Assembly: GCA_015227615.1 (NCBI GenBank)
Contig: JAALGZ010000014.1
Coordinates: 310,001-374,000 of the forward strand
Direction of reading: 5' to 3'
From: Labyrinthula sp. Ha
Taxonomy: Eukaryota > Sar > Bigyra > Labyrinthulida > Labyrinthulaceae
DNA: 64,000 bases
Of the stretch, positions 1-10,620 are shown piece after piece. The position numbers were made by a program, and so were the translations under genes. Position 1 is the stretch's first letter; each line of letters begins with the position of its first letter. The notes beneath the pieces were generated by a model. That model was given only the letters and a program-made list of their open reading frames with translations, ran no database searches and was not told the origin of the DNA.

Positions 1-186
1 GACTAGTTTTTTTGAAATTCTGCGTTCGGTGCAGAAATTAGATGGTATTTTTTTTGGCTATTTGGTCAAGCGGTTTGTGTCGAAGCCTTATACAGAGAAT
101 CGATTGATTATAATTAATCAAAATGAATGATTGGAGAATCAACAAAGTTAATGAGTAAGAAAAATATAGGCAAATTTCTTATTGAA

Positions 187-420
187 AAATTATTAATAAA
201 TAAAATTCCACCCCTAACTCGAAGGGTCAAGCCCCAAGCAACTGAGTCGGGCACTGTCATTGTCTTAGTTATGAAGAGAACTGTTGATGTGTATATACGG
301 GGTCTGATTTGATGAGACTTATCAATAATTATTTCATAATTGGCTTCATTCTGATTTTCAATGAGAAAATTGAAATTTTTATCCGTATCAAATGATTCTG
401 TTTATTATTATTATATGTTG
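187..420. repeat. possible dispersed AT-rich repeat, copy 1
   Basis: Two short stretches recur near the other end of the window. A segment around the words GTCATTGTC and GGGGTCTGATTTGAT (about 255-315) reappears in the same orientation at about 61523-61578. The stretch containing GTATCAAATGATTCTG (about 385-400) reappears inverted at about 61700. Similarity is patchy and the ends are undefined, so this may be an old dispersed element with partly rearranged copies. Weaker echoes lie near 11650-11700 and 18000-18070. Confidence 0.3.
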
Positions 421-3040
421 GCACTCAATGCAAGCTCTTGCTACACGGGAAATAGTCATCATTTTTTTACACTTTATAGAAATCTATTCAAAACGCATAC
501 AGGGGCCAGCAATAATCGAGGAATATATATGAACTAAGGCTCGATGCCTCATTTTTAAAACCTTTTCAAATAGAGGGAAAATCAAACAGCGGTTTTTATT
601 GGGGACTTGAACCAAGATCATGTGGCCCAATCTTGTCTTTATAATCAATGCCCAACAAGAACTCATCAAAATAGTTGTGTATATGTTAATGATTTTCAAT
701 AGAAAAAAACATGCAAAAAAAATATTGATAAACTTAGAATAAATTACATTCGAACCTTACATATGTATAGCCAGCAATGGTTGAGTTTCAACATTATTTT
801 CTCCGGTCAAATTCTTTTAAGAGCATGTGGAACAATAGAAAACATTATGTACGTCAAAATACATAAACGGGAACTGTGAGCGACTGTATGCAGCAAGATG
901 AAAAACTTTTTTTTAAGTACATAACTATAGTTATATCCTGAGAAAAATTATAAATCTTCTTTTAATTAAAACTAGATTGTAGCTTCCTTTGAAGCTTATC
1001 AAAACCTTGATAGTTCTCGGCTAATTTCCAAACAACTTCTCAAGCCTTTGTCACAATATATCTCAGATATTGTCTAGGAGGCTCAATAACACATTCTGAG
1101 TGAAGCTCAATATACCTGGAGCAACGTTATTTTGCAATTGATAGCTTTCAAATACGGATCAGTTTCTAATATAAATTATTGATCTAGAAGTTAATCTTAC
1201 TGTGGAAGTGGTATGGAAATGGTATATCAGCATTTGTCGGTATCTAAGGGATTCCATAAATAAATTATCTCATCCTTTTCAGTGTGATTCTCTTAATTAT
1301 GAACTTATTATTCAGATTATATATGGCATTTATTGTTTGTTCTTTGTTGTGGGAAATATTTCCTAAGACTCGGAAGATATCTCAGTGCGATTTCATTCAA
1401 AACTTTTGTGCACCAACCCTAGACGTTTCTTAACAGATTCAAACTGATTACCCAGATAGATTTAATTTCCCAAGCACGCCGTGCCAATATTATCCAACGA
1501 AAGTCTATTTAAGACGTACTTTCAAACTGAATTTCTAGAACTAAAAAAGAAAGATACCATGGACCGCTAAATAAACGCTCTAAGAATATAAAGCGCTACA
1601 TAGCTCTATTGGATAAAGTAACTGCCCTAAAGCATATTAAGCGCATTCATAATACTACAGAATTAGGCAGAAAGTTGTTGAAGATTCAAGAAAACAAGCA
1701 ATAGAAAAAAAACAAGATATGGATAGCTGATTAAGCAGCAGAAATAAACTATTCCTTACCTTCCTCGGAAACAAAAATGTGCCATCTTTTATAATGCAAT
1801 CACGAAAAGGTATTCGAATCAAAACTGTAGAAAGTGCCTTTCCGCACCGGTCATTCTTGCCCCGAAAACTTTGTAGTACATCTTTCAATAGGTTACCTTA
1901 ATCTTTTCAAATACCAACATCTTCGGCAGATCTTGGTTTTATTCTTAATGCATAGTCATGTTTTGTGACATACGCCGCCTCAAAATAAACGAAAATTAAT
2001 AGGAAAACGAGATTCTAGATATCTCTAAACTATCTACTCTAAACTTTTCCTGGATTTAATTCTCCAATAGATATATGAAATTTAATGTGGGCTCATTATG
2101 TAATATTCTTTGATCTGTTAGTTTTCGATCAAGTTCACATGATTGGTACATATAAGCAGATTACCACACATGATTATTCGGATATCAATTGGCTAAGCTT
2201 TTCAATTCAACCATAAATTAATTTAGATCTAGCCAATTTTATTCATAAGCAGATAAGCCAATAAATTTTTTTAAGGTTAAATCTGGTCTTGGGTAAATAG
2301 GAATACCGCGGCTCCTATCCCAGCTTATTTATTGTTAACATCTTAGTGCCATATTTCCGCCCTGTAACTTATGCTGGCTTAAATAAATTGAACCTGGTGG
2401 CTATATAAGGTGCACCAAGAACTCTGGAAATTTTATTAAATTATTCCTCAGATCGCCTTCTTTAGGAAGAGAGAAAATTTTATGAAATGAAGTCCAAATC
2501 AACAAGAATTGCATCATGACCTTTTCATCTGTTTTCTCTTTTGAGAGACAATTTTTTATATCCTGTTTTTACTTTTTGTACCATTAGTAAAATTTGTTAC
2601 GGATATAATATCTCTGAAAAACCAATAATGCAACATCGAGTCTAGCAATTTACTATTCCCTATGTCATAAAAATCAGTTTTTATTTCTTCTTGGGTTTTT
2701 ACAAACATATTAAAGAAATGAGCTCATTCACTGTTTCTATTTACTTTATCCTATGTTGATTTTGGAAATCATAAGCCAAATATTCATTTTTTCTTACTGT
2801 AATCAATTTATATAACAGAGGTGATCAAATTCACCAAAGTGCTTCTTTGCTAAAGTTTAAACAAAAGTCTTATTTTCAAGTCAATAGCTTTAAAAGAACT
2901 CCTTTGAATTGTTTAGGTCACAAAAGTAGCTAAAATAATAAATATGACATATTTCTTTATCAAACACTTTGTTTCAAGGGATTCAAATCTTGATACTATT
3001 ATATGGAAGCTTTGAATTTGAACAAGATAGATTTTATTTG

Positions 3041-3054
3041 TGCCACGTCATTAG
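3041..3054 (+). promoter_or_regulatory. TGCCACGTCATTAG motif upstream of metaxin-like gene
   Basis: This 14-bp word ends 9 bp before the ATG and is repeated exactly at 47770-47783, 4 bp before the glycosylase ATG. Its core is the inverse of TGACGTGGCA, an ATF/bZIP-type site, which also occurs at 53932-53941 upstream of the E2 variant. The position suggests a core-promoter or transcription-factor site; that role is inferred. Confidence 0.5.
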
Positions 3055-3063
3055 TTTTGAATT

Positions 3064-3957
3064 ATGAATCTAAATAACAACCACAAAGATGGAATAAAGA
3101 TCATATCATTTGGAGACTCTTATGATCTGCAAAGCTATTTCAGATTCTCTGGAATTGAATATTCCTTGGTACATCCTCCATATCCAATACCTAGACGTGT
3201 AATTTTTCTTTCAACTATGGAATCCATTGAAGGTGATGGAATATTTGATTTTCTATCTACTAGAGTTCATGATCTTGGTCATAAGGAGGAAGAAGTTTCA
3301 CCCCTTATACTAAGCTCAATAAAACAGCTAAACGAGTACCTACAGCAAGAAAAATATGACTCTGAACATTTTAAGAGCATAACAAGTGTACTCCTGAAGA
3401 AGAAACTACCTTCTAATATTTTCTTTCCATCTATTTTCCGTAGTTTAACTGCCTCAACAATTAGAAAGCTTGAACTTTTTCAAAACAAAAACATTCTTTC
3501 GAGACATGAAGCAGAAGAACTTTATATATCTTTAAACTCAATTCTTGAGCAAAAAACTTTTCTTTTTGGTGAAAAGCCTAGTATTTACGACGCTCAACTC
3601 TTCGGGCATCTTTCAGAAGTTTTAATTCATCCTCCTTTAAATATTTTAACGGATAAGAAATGTCAAAATTTAGTTGCATTTTATAACCGAATAACGGACA
3701 AATATTTTTCGGGAAAGAAGTTAACAATTAATTTTGAGACTAAATATGTGCAAACTAAAAAAGCGCGAGAGCTCAAACGAAAAGAGAAGGAGAATCAGTT
3801 TAAATTAAGGCAACGAGAAATAAGGGAAAAAAAATCGCTAGATCAATGGTATAATGGGAGTAATATCTTCCTACTATTCAGTGTACTTGCTTTCGGAGTC
3901 AACATGGCCCTGTCAAATTTGTCGTTTGAATTTGAAGAGGAGGAGGAAGAGGAGTAA
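3064..3957 (+). CDS. metaxin / SAM37-like outer-membrane protein
   Basis: The 297-residue product resembles metaxin/SAM37, a GST-fold subunit of the sorting and assembly machinery that inserts beta-barrel proteins into the mitochondrial outer membrane. The N-terminal third has a thioredoxin-fold-like start (KIISFG near residue 12). A GST C-terminal helical region around residues 145-220 contains the family-typical FLFGEKPSIYDAQLFGHL. A basic charged helix (about 225-262) precedes a hydrophobic segment (about 267-285), as expected for tail anchoring. The protein ends in an unusual run of glutamates. The stop lies 4 bp from the stop of the convergent transglutaminase-like gene. No intron is needed. 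An unrelated GST-fold protein is the alternative; the tail anchor favours metaxin. Confidence 0.72.
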   Translation: MNLNNNHKDGIKIISFGDSYDLQSYFRFSGIEYSLVHPPYPIPRRVIFLSTMESIEGDGIFDFLSTRVHDLGHKEEEVSPLILSSIKQLNEYLQQEKYDSEHFKSITSVLLKKKLPSNIFFPSIFRSLTASTIRKLELFQNKNILSRHEAEELYISLNSILEQKTFLFGEKPSIYDAQLFGHLSEVLIHPPLNILTDKKCQNLVAFYNRITDKYFSGKKLTINFETKYVQTKKARELKRKEKENQFKLRQREIREKKSLDQWYNGSNIFLLFSVLAFGVNMALSNLSFEFEEEEEEE

Positions 3958-3961
3958 GGAA

Positions 3962-4987
3962 CTAACTCTCAACAGCTTTCAAGATCGTCTTGTATGTCAT
4001 TGTGACATCCCAGGCACTTACTTCTGTATTTTTATAGTCCCAGGCAAGTGGAAAATATTCAGCAGCATAGTTCCTGAAATAAAATTTTGCTCGATTAGCT
4101 TTTGTTATTTTCATTGGCTCCACATAACTAGCTGCGTATATTGAATAATTACCAGATTTAAAGTTCTGTAAATTTGTCCATTTTGGATAAAACCAACCAC
4201 TATTAAATCTTTCAAAATGTTGCGTTTGATCTATAAAATTCCACCCGTTTTCCAAAAATACTTCTACCCAGTTATGATTCCCGCTTTTGTGTTTCCAATC
4301 AGGGTCAGTTTTGGGCCAGTTCCAATGCGTTACTCCAACAATTCGAGCCGGAATTCCAACGGCTCGTAGAAAACCAACTAAATAAACGGCTAGACCAGTA
4401 CAACTTGCTGATTTTTCTATAATAACTTGTTTTAAGGAATAATTCTTTATTTTATTTGGAAGAGCGGGAGAGAATTTAATAGGAGGTGAAGTTAGTTGAA
4501 AAGATATTTTAGAAGCCCAAGCAGCGCATGAAAAAAGAGTTTTGCATGGCAAGCGTAACTTTGATAGTTCAGACCTTACTAGTTTTTTCTTTGAAAAGAG
4601 AGCGAGCTTTTTTTCGTCTAGATTCGTGTTTTGAAGGCATTTGTTCATAAGCTTGTTGCTTGGAGATGAGCACGAGAGAAGTATGTTCAAGAAGACACGG
4701 CGGAAGTTGAATAATGGCTCTGTAAGGGATCTATACGGGGAAACTTCGTTGAAGTACAAAATTTCTGGTACTCTCTTGTTCCACTCGAATCTTTCTCTCA
4801 TAAACTCTGCCCCAACCACAGTATCGTTCAACAGACTCCAAAATTCCTTTTTTTTTGGAAAAGAATTTCCATTTAAAATACCCTTATCATCTTGACTCAT
4901 ATTTTCTAATAAGAACTTCAAAACATCTTCTCCTTTTGCTCGTACGACATATAGAAACAAAACGACAAATATCTTACAGATTTTCAT
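3962..4987 (-). CDS. secreted transglutaminase-like (papain-fold) protein
   Basis: The protein has 341 residues. Residues 1-18 look like a cleavable signal peptide. The core at about 190-260 matches the transglutaminase-like superfamily: SASCTGLAVYLVGFLRAVGI with putative nucleophile Cys196, then GNHNW with His238, then FID with Asp253. That Cys-His-Asp order is the family triad. The superfamily includes transglutaminases, proteases and peptide N-glycanases, and the substrate cannot be told here. The segment after the core is rich in aromatics. The gene shares a 95-bp divergent upstream region with the SYLF-CRAL-TRIO gene and converges on the metaxin-like gene. A secreted or lumenal enzyme is likely; the substrate is unknown. 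Confidence 0.75.
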   Translation of the reverse strand: MKICKIFVVLFLYVVRAKGEDVLKFLLENMSQDDKGILNGNSFPKKKEFWSLLNDTVVGAEFMRERFEWNKRVPEILYFNEVSPYRSLTEPLFNFRRVFLNILLSCSSPSNKLMNKCLQNTNLDEKKLALFSKKKLVRSELSKLRLPCKTLFSCAAWASKISFQLTSPPIKFSPALPNKIKNYSLKQVIIEKSASCTGLAVYLVGFLRAVGIPARIVGVTHWNWPKTDPDWKHKSGNHNWVEVFLENGWNFIDQTQHFERFNSGWFYPKWTNLQNFKSGNYSIYAASYVEPMKITKANRAKFYFRNYAAEYFPLAWDYKNTEVSAWDVTMTYKTILKAVES

Positions 4988-5082
4988 TTGGTCCGTTTAT
5001 TTCCGGTAATGAATCTTATCGGAAATCGCTTTCCGCTAAATAGGGGTGAAAATAACGAAGAGACAAGAGAAATAAAAACTGC
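4988..5082. promoter_or_regulatory. bidirectional upstream region
   Basis: Only 95 bp separate the divergent ATGs of the transglutaminase-like and SYLF-CRAL-TRIO genes, so both must be expressed from this stretch. It contains TTATCGG (CCGATAA on the other strand) and GTCCGTTTA, related to the CGGATAA-type words found upstream of other genes in the window. Confidence 0.5.
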
Positions 5083-7065
5083 ATGATGGAAGTGTTTAAA
5101 CTTGATAAAGAGATAGAAAAAGCTATGGGGAAGTTGAAGAATCGTTGGACTATGCGAGGTCAGGTGAGAAAGGCGTATAAAGTGATGTTGAAACTTATAG
5201 ACCCACGAATTATCAAAGACGATCAAATTCCCCTGGACATGATCAAGAAGGCCAAAGCGCTCGTTTTTGTGACTACAGTAAAAGCAGGATTTTTCGTCAG
5301 TGGCTCAGCTGGTGGTGGAATTATAATAAGAAAACTCAAAAACGGACATTGGTCGCCTCCTTCCTCAGTAGGTCTTAGCGGCGTCGGATTCGGTGCACAA
5401 TTAGGATTTAGTTCAACAGATACCGTTCTTGTTTTAACAACCGAAAAAGCAGTAGAAACATTTTTTAACCGCTCCCAAATAAAGCTTGGTGGGCATATTA
5501 ATGTGGCACTTGGACCACTTGGCCGAGAAGCTGAGTCTTCTTTGGCCACTAAAGTAAATGTACCTGGATACAAGAAGCATAACTTAAAGAAAAGAACTAG
5601 GGAAAGAAGAGGAAGACAAAGTTTCCAGAGTGGTTTGAAAGACGTTGCTGAAAATATTGTGTCATGTTATAGTTACAGCCATTCAAAAGGATTATTTGCG
5701 GGGGTTTCTGTTCAGGGAGCTGTGTTGATTCATCGCCATACTGATAATAGAGAGTACTATGGAAAAGAGATTAAGGTTGTGGATATTATGGAGGGTAAAG
5801 TTCCTGCTGAAGATCTTCCATTTGACAGATATTTGCACCTACTTCATCAGAGTTTGAAACTTGTGATTGGAAAAGCTGATGAAGATGAGAGCCCTGAAGA
5901 GATAAGAGGAGGGGAAAATGTTGAGGGTACAGAGGACACTGTAGATTTAAGAGAAGCTATTGATAAGGAGTTGGAAGAGATATCTAGAAGAAAGACTTTG
6001 GAGAAGCTTGGAGAACCTACTAGGTTAGCAAGAGCAAAGAGCAATAAAATCCACTCTGCAAAGGTTCCCAAACAACTTGAGGGGATTGAGAGGAAATATA
6101 CTTTGATAACTAGAAGAATGACGTTGGATAGAGTTCCGAAAGCTAAAGCGGAAAAAGTTGAGAAGCAGAAGGTCCCTGAACAAATTGAACAAGAAGAGGA
6201 GATTGATTTGGAGAAAACATTGAATGTTATTGAGTACGAATGGGTGAGAGAACTGCAACTTCTTACTAAAGATTCTGGTCTGATTCCAAATGGATATTTT
6301 GATGATTTTGAATTGGCTATGTTCGCACTTCTTGCTGAGGGTGATCTTGCCCGTGCAATAGTGAGGATGGAGAAAGTTATGAAATATGTGAATAAAGAGA
6401 AGCTGAGGGTTCAAGTGAGTGATCTATCACTACCACAGAACGACTCAATCAAAGCACTAATGGGAAAGATGCTGCTTCATTGTGGGAGAGATTTAGAAGG
6501 ATCACCGATAATTGCACTGAATTTGGGAAATTATTGGCCAAAGGACTATGATACTCAAGTTAAGATTGTCCTGCAAGCTTTAATTTTCACTTTTCGAATT
6601 TTTGTGGTTAACATTGATGACTTTAGAAACGGAATTGTAGTCGTAGCTGATTGTAAAGAAGCGTCCAAGGAAAATGCTCCAGGAAACAAAATTGCGAAAA
6701 AGCTGAAAGCAATTTTGAGGGTTACTGCTGAAGGTTTCCCTGTCCCGATCAAGCGTATAATTATTCTTGATGCTCCAAACGCTAAGACTGTAAAGATATT
6801 GATTAATACAGTTGGTAAAATGTTTGTGCCTAAAGCAATCAGAAAAGCCATAGAGTTTGGAACTAGGAGCGAACTTGGCAACGTTGGAGTGCCTGAAGAG
6901 TTAGATGAGCATCTTGGTGGAAAGCTTCCATCCTTTTCAGATGCAGGTTTAACTTTTGATGGATTCATTTCTGGCAAGGTTGAAGAATATGAATCATCTC
7001 TGAAAATGATAGTGGAGTTGGAAAAGCGCGTTGAGGCTGCAAAGCTTTTTCCAGCTACGGAATAA
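5083..7065 (+). CDS. SYLF + CRAL-TRIO (SEC14) fusion protein
   Basis: The protein has 660 residues. Residues about 20-245 form a SYLF/Ysc84-type domain, shown by AKALVFVTTVKAGFFVSGSAG, a Gly-rich core with GVGFGAQLGF, and a closing GLFAGVSVQGAVL followed by YYGKE. SYLF domains bind phosphoinositides and membranes, as in SH3YL1 and Ysc84. A charged linker (about 260-405) is rich in Glu and Lys. Residues about 410-630 look like a CRAL-TRIO lipid-transfer domain, with SPIIALNLGNYWP, RIFVVNIDDFRNGIVVVAD, a strand IKRIIILDAPN, and ending VPEELDEHLGGKLP. Family knowledge suggests a protein that binds a membrane lipid and carries or senses another. The start is one of two adjacent Mets. I do not know this pairing from well-studied organisms. 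Confidence 0.8.
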   Translation: MMEVFKLDKEIEKAMGKLKNRWTMRGQVRKAYKVMLKLIDPRIIKDDQIPLDMIKKAKALVFVTTVKAGFFVSGSAGGGIIIRKLKNGHWSPPSSVGLSGVGFGAQLGFSSTDTVLVLTTEKAVETFFNRSQIKLGGHINVALGPLGREAESSLATKVNVPGYKKHNLKKRTRERRGRQSFQSGLKDVAENIVSCYSYSHSKGLFAGVSVQGAVLIHRHTDNREYYGKEIKVVDIMEGKVPAEDLPFDRYLHLLHQSLKLVIGKADEDESPEEIRGGENVEGTEDTVDLREAIDKELEEISRRKTLEKLGEPTRLARAKSNKIHSAKVPKQLEGIERKYTLITRRMTLDRVPKAKAEKVEKQKVPEQIEQEEEIDLEKTLNVIEYEWVRELQLLTKDSGLIPNGYFDDFELAMFALLAEGDLARAIVRMEKVMKYVNKEKLRVQVSDLSLPQNDSIKALMGKMLLHCGRDLEGSPIIALNLGNYWPKDYDTQVKIVLQALIFTFRIFVVNIDDFRNGIVVVADCKEASKENAPGNKIAKKLKAILRVTAEGFPVPIKRIIILDAPNAKTVKILINTVGKMFVPKAIRKAIEFGTRSELGNVGVPEELDEHLGGKLPSFSDAGLTFDGFISGKVEEYESSLKMIVELEKRVEAAKLFPATE

Positions 7066-7198
7066 ACTAGTCCATTTGTATAAATAAAAATGCACTGATC
7101 CAACAATTAATTATTTACTGACAAATTTTATTTTTCTTTCGCTTGCCATGCTTTCGGTTATAAAGTTGTTCCATTCAGGTTATAATTATCTGGCTCGT

Positions 7199-10100
7199 TC
7201 AACTAAACCTTACCTTTTTCTTACTTGATTCTGAAGAAGTTTCTACTTGCTCCGTACGTGGGCATAAAGTTAGATTCTTGAACAGTTGCGCTACTCTTGA
7301 GTTTTTCTCACTTCTCGAACTATCTTCGTCTTCTAGCTCATCCTCTTCAAACATTAATTCCTCGATAGTGTTCTTCAGGTATAGTTGTTCAACAACTACT
7401 TTATTAGTATCTATATTCTTCAAATATCTAGATTCTTCTTGACGTCGCTTAGTTAAATAAGAAGCTCTGCTAGTAACTCCCAGTCTCCAGGAGCGACTAA
7501 TGATTTGATTTTCAAGACTTTCATCCCAAACTTTATCTAACAATATTAAGCGTTTAGCAATACTCAAATCCAGACCTGTAGATCCAGTTTTACTAATAAG
7601 CAGGACAAAACATTTGGGGTTTGACATAAACTTTTTCAACTCAAGTTCTCTGTGCTTTCTTCCACCGAGATAAGCAGCGATTGCATCAACACCAAATTCT
7701 TGGACCAAGATATTCTCTAACCCAATTAAAGGCTGATTAAACTGTGAAAAAATAATCACCTTCTCCATGCCCTGATCTTTTAAACCTCGGCGCAAACTCT
7801 GAATAATATAACTAGTTTTTGTATTCTTTATCCCAACTTTACTCTCACATTGACTCAGTTCAAATCCAGGCTGAAAATAAGATACTGTTCCGACCCGAAA
7901 AACGACATCGCAGTCTGGACAAGGACAGTGGCACCAATATTTTCCATCATCTCTGCTATATTTAGCTGCTAGCACTTTAGCAAAGCAATCAATACAAACA
8001 AAGTGGAAGCACGGGGTAATAATCGGTAGCACAGTTGCTTTTACAGGGCACTCAGTAACACTGCACAATGTTTCTACAAAGCCTAATACCCTACGTACGA
8101 ATCGTTCAGCTATTGATATCCCTTGATCTAACTCTACATCGTGCTGTTTAGCATGATTTTCAACCAAATCAAAAAATTCCTCCCTATTCTTCAAAGAAAG
8201 AGTTGTTACACCTTCAGCAAATCCACAACATACTGTTCTAATATTTGTCATAATAGTAGAGGCATATTTTGAATTTTTCTTGTTAAGCAGGGATGCAGAA
8301 TACCCTTTTGCGACTGCATCGGAAACAGATGATACCACAGTTGTTAAGATGACATTCATCTTTGCAAACGAGGCCAAAGCGTTGTAGTTCTTTAAATCCC
8401 TCTCATTAGCTTCCAGTCCAATGCTGTTACAAAGCAAATCTGGCATTTCTTTTACTAACAATTTATTCTTTCTTATCATGTATCTCGACAGAAGCGAAAC
8501 TAAATAGAATGACTGCAACAAAGGTGAGAGCTTGGTAATGGCAGATGCTAAATCACACTTTGAAAGCTGAAATTCAGAGCAATAGTTCAACATGGTTAAC
8601 AAGGATTTTACAGTTTCTTTTGTTTTGCTTCGTTCTTGTTTCGCTGGTGTACCAGTGAGAACCCAAAATCTTCTGGCATGTTGTAGCAAGAACTTTAGGT
8701 TTGTTTCATAAGCAGATTTCGAATAAAACATGCTTTGCCGCTGCTTCAGATTAGACTGAATACCAAGATGACCCTCATCAAGAAAGACCTTACTAAACTT
8801 GTACCTAAAAATTATGTTCTCCTCCACATCCATCCGACTCAAAACCTCCTTCCCTATCAATACAATAAGACATTCTTCCAAAGCTGGTTCAGATTTACCG
8901 TCTACAACAACCAAACAGGATTTTAATGAGTCGCCCAAAACATATTCTTCTTTTATGTGCATTCTTATTTGCTCTACCCAATGATTAACCAAAGTTGTGG
9001 GAACGATAATTAATGTTGCTCTCGTATCTTTCACTTGACGCCTTATTAATCTCAGCACACTCAACTTCGAGGGGCTATACCTTGCTGATCCCAGCAAGAA
9101 TAGCTTCTCAGCATAAGTAGAAACAATTTTTACCAACAGTTCAGTTAAGCTGTTAACCATAGTAAACAAGACTTCCAAAGATTCAATTGAAGAGGTTTCC
9201 TCGTTTTCATATGCTAAATCGAACATGAACTCTTGCGACTTAGTTTGAAATGTCTTGGTAAAATTTTCAAAGTTCCCGTCTCTTAGAAGCTCACCATAGA
9301 CATGTGCAGCGTTTCTATACAACCAAGCAAACAATTCTTTGAAATATCTCACGTGAAGTTTAACAGTTGATTCTGATGTATCTTGTGGCTCAACAATACA
9401 CTCTTGAAAGAACCTTGTTTTCATTTTCAGGATGAATGAATGAGAGAGGGAGTTTCTTTCACTTTCCCTAAGTCGTGACCATTTGCTTACAAGAAAAGCC
9501 AGGGCATTACTTTGTTGCAGTTCATTACTTACACTTATTGTTTCTTCCAGGTCTAAATTCTCCTCAAAGTAATCAAAGATAATGAAAGCAAGGACAGAAA
9601 TCGTTTTGCCTAATCCAGGCTCGTCAGCAACTATCCCTCCAAACTTCTTCCAAGACAAGTCCTCTCTATTTCCAAACTCTCTTGAACAAACGTTAAAAAA
9701 CACCTTATCCTTAGATAAGCTGTTTGTCAACGTCTCAGGAATCTTTAGGAACATCTCAAGAACTTTATCATTTTGCTCTTTCTGCTCCAACATGTATGTA
9801 ATAACCCTAAATCATAAACAGCATGAAAAAAATACTGAACTTGATGTGAAAACAGCTTCAAACGAAGTCCAGGAACTCGAATCTTTTTTGTTTTTCCATC
9901 AACAAATCTTCCCAGCTTTTGAATATTTCGCTGGTTAAGAAAAAGATAAATATTCTCCAAAATATCCGTTGAAAACGGTAAGAGATTTTCTAGAATATTT
10001 CCGTTTTGATCGCTAAGTTCATTTTCCAAATCCAATGAAGAAATACTGATTGTAGAAGAAGCCACTTGCTCTCCTGTAGCAGGCTTGAAGAAGTTTGGTT

Positions 10101-10620
10101 TCTGCAGTAAGTACTCCAGGTTCTTATTTGTTGTACATAGGCTATTTTGTTGGGAAAGGATGAATATGAGTTCTAAGTTGATTCCATTTTTCATCTGCAT
10201 TGAAACATCCCTTTCGAAAAGAAGTTTTAACGCTGATGAGTTTTCGCTTTCAAAAAGTAGAAGAAAGAGTATAAAAGAAGACAAGACACTCTTGGGGCAT
10301 GTAACGTCCTGAAGGAAGCAAAATTTAGCTTCGCTGAACGAAAGATGTGAACTACAGAGGATAATGGATTCTACTGATATAATATTATGTGCATCAAGAT
10401 GTAAAAGAGTTTGAAACAGTTCAAAGTCCCACTCAGAAGCAAAAGAATAGACTTCATTCTCAGAGAAAGAAAAACTTTTAACTTTTCCTTCTTTGAAGTA
10501 GTTTACCAGAGTACTGAGAGTAACATATCGCTTAGATTCTATTAAAGAGGATATAAAATTCTTTTCATATTTGTTATATGTAGAAGATGTCAACGATTTG
10601 AGATATATTGCGGGAAACAT
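7199..10620 (-). CDS. Rad5/HLTF/SHPRH-class SNF2 ATPase with internal RING
   Basis: Two open stretches join through a 29-nt GT-AG intron at 9807-9835, giving about 1130 residues; the junction reads HQVQVITYMLEQKE, as expected at the SNF2 Q-like motif. ATPase motifs are ADEPGLGKTISV (Walker A), FLDEGHLG (Walker B, DEGH rather than DEAH), VLTGTPAK (III), and, in lobe 2, KVIIFSQFNQPL, KTGSTGLDLS and ISRSWRLG. A RING-like Cys/His cluster (C-x4-C, PCFHFVCIDC, CPCPDC) lies between the two lobes, the hallmark of Rad5-class proteins that couple remodelling to ubiquitin transfer in DNA damage tolerance. The N-terminal 250 residues carry no recognised HIRAN domain. The 3' end converges on the SYLF gene 133 bp away. 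Whether it corresponds to HLTF, SHPRH or Rad16 is not decided. Confidence 0.85.

Larger units (their letters stand above)
1..3063. other. gene-free AT-rich region
   Basis: No reading frame here has a recognisable domain, and the short open frames look like chance. A patch at about 190-420 resembles one at about 61500-61745 (see the dispersed-repeat entries). The last 25 bases before the metaxin-like gene hold a candidate promoter motif. I saw no tRNA or other RNA gene. Confidence 0.6.

Noticed and set aside
601-680. tRNA-like B-box words in the first kilobase
   Set aside because: No paired A box, acceptor stem or cloverleaf could be formed.
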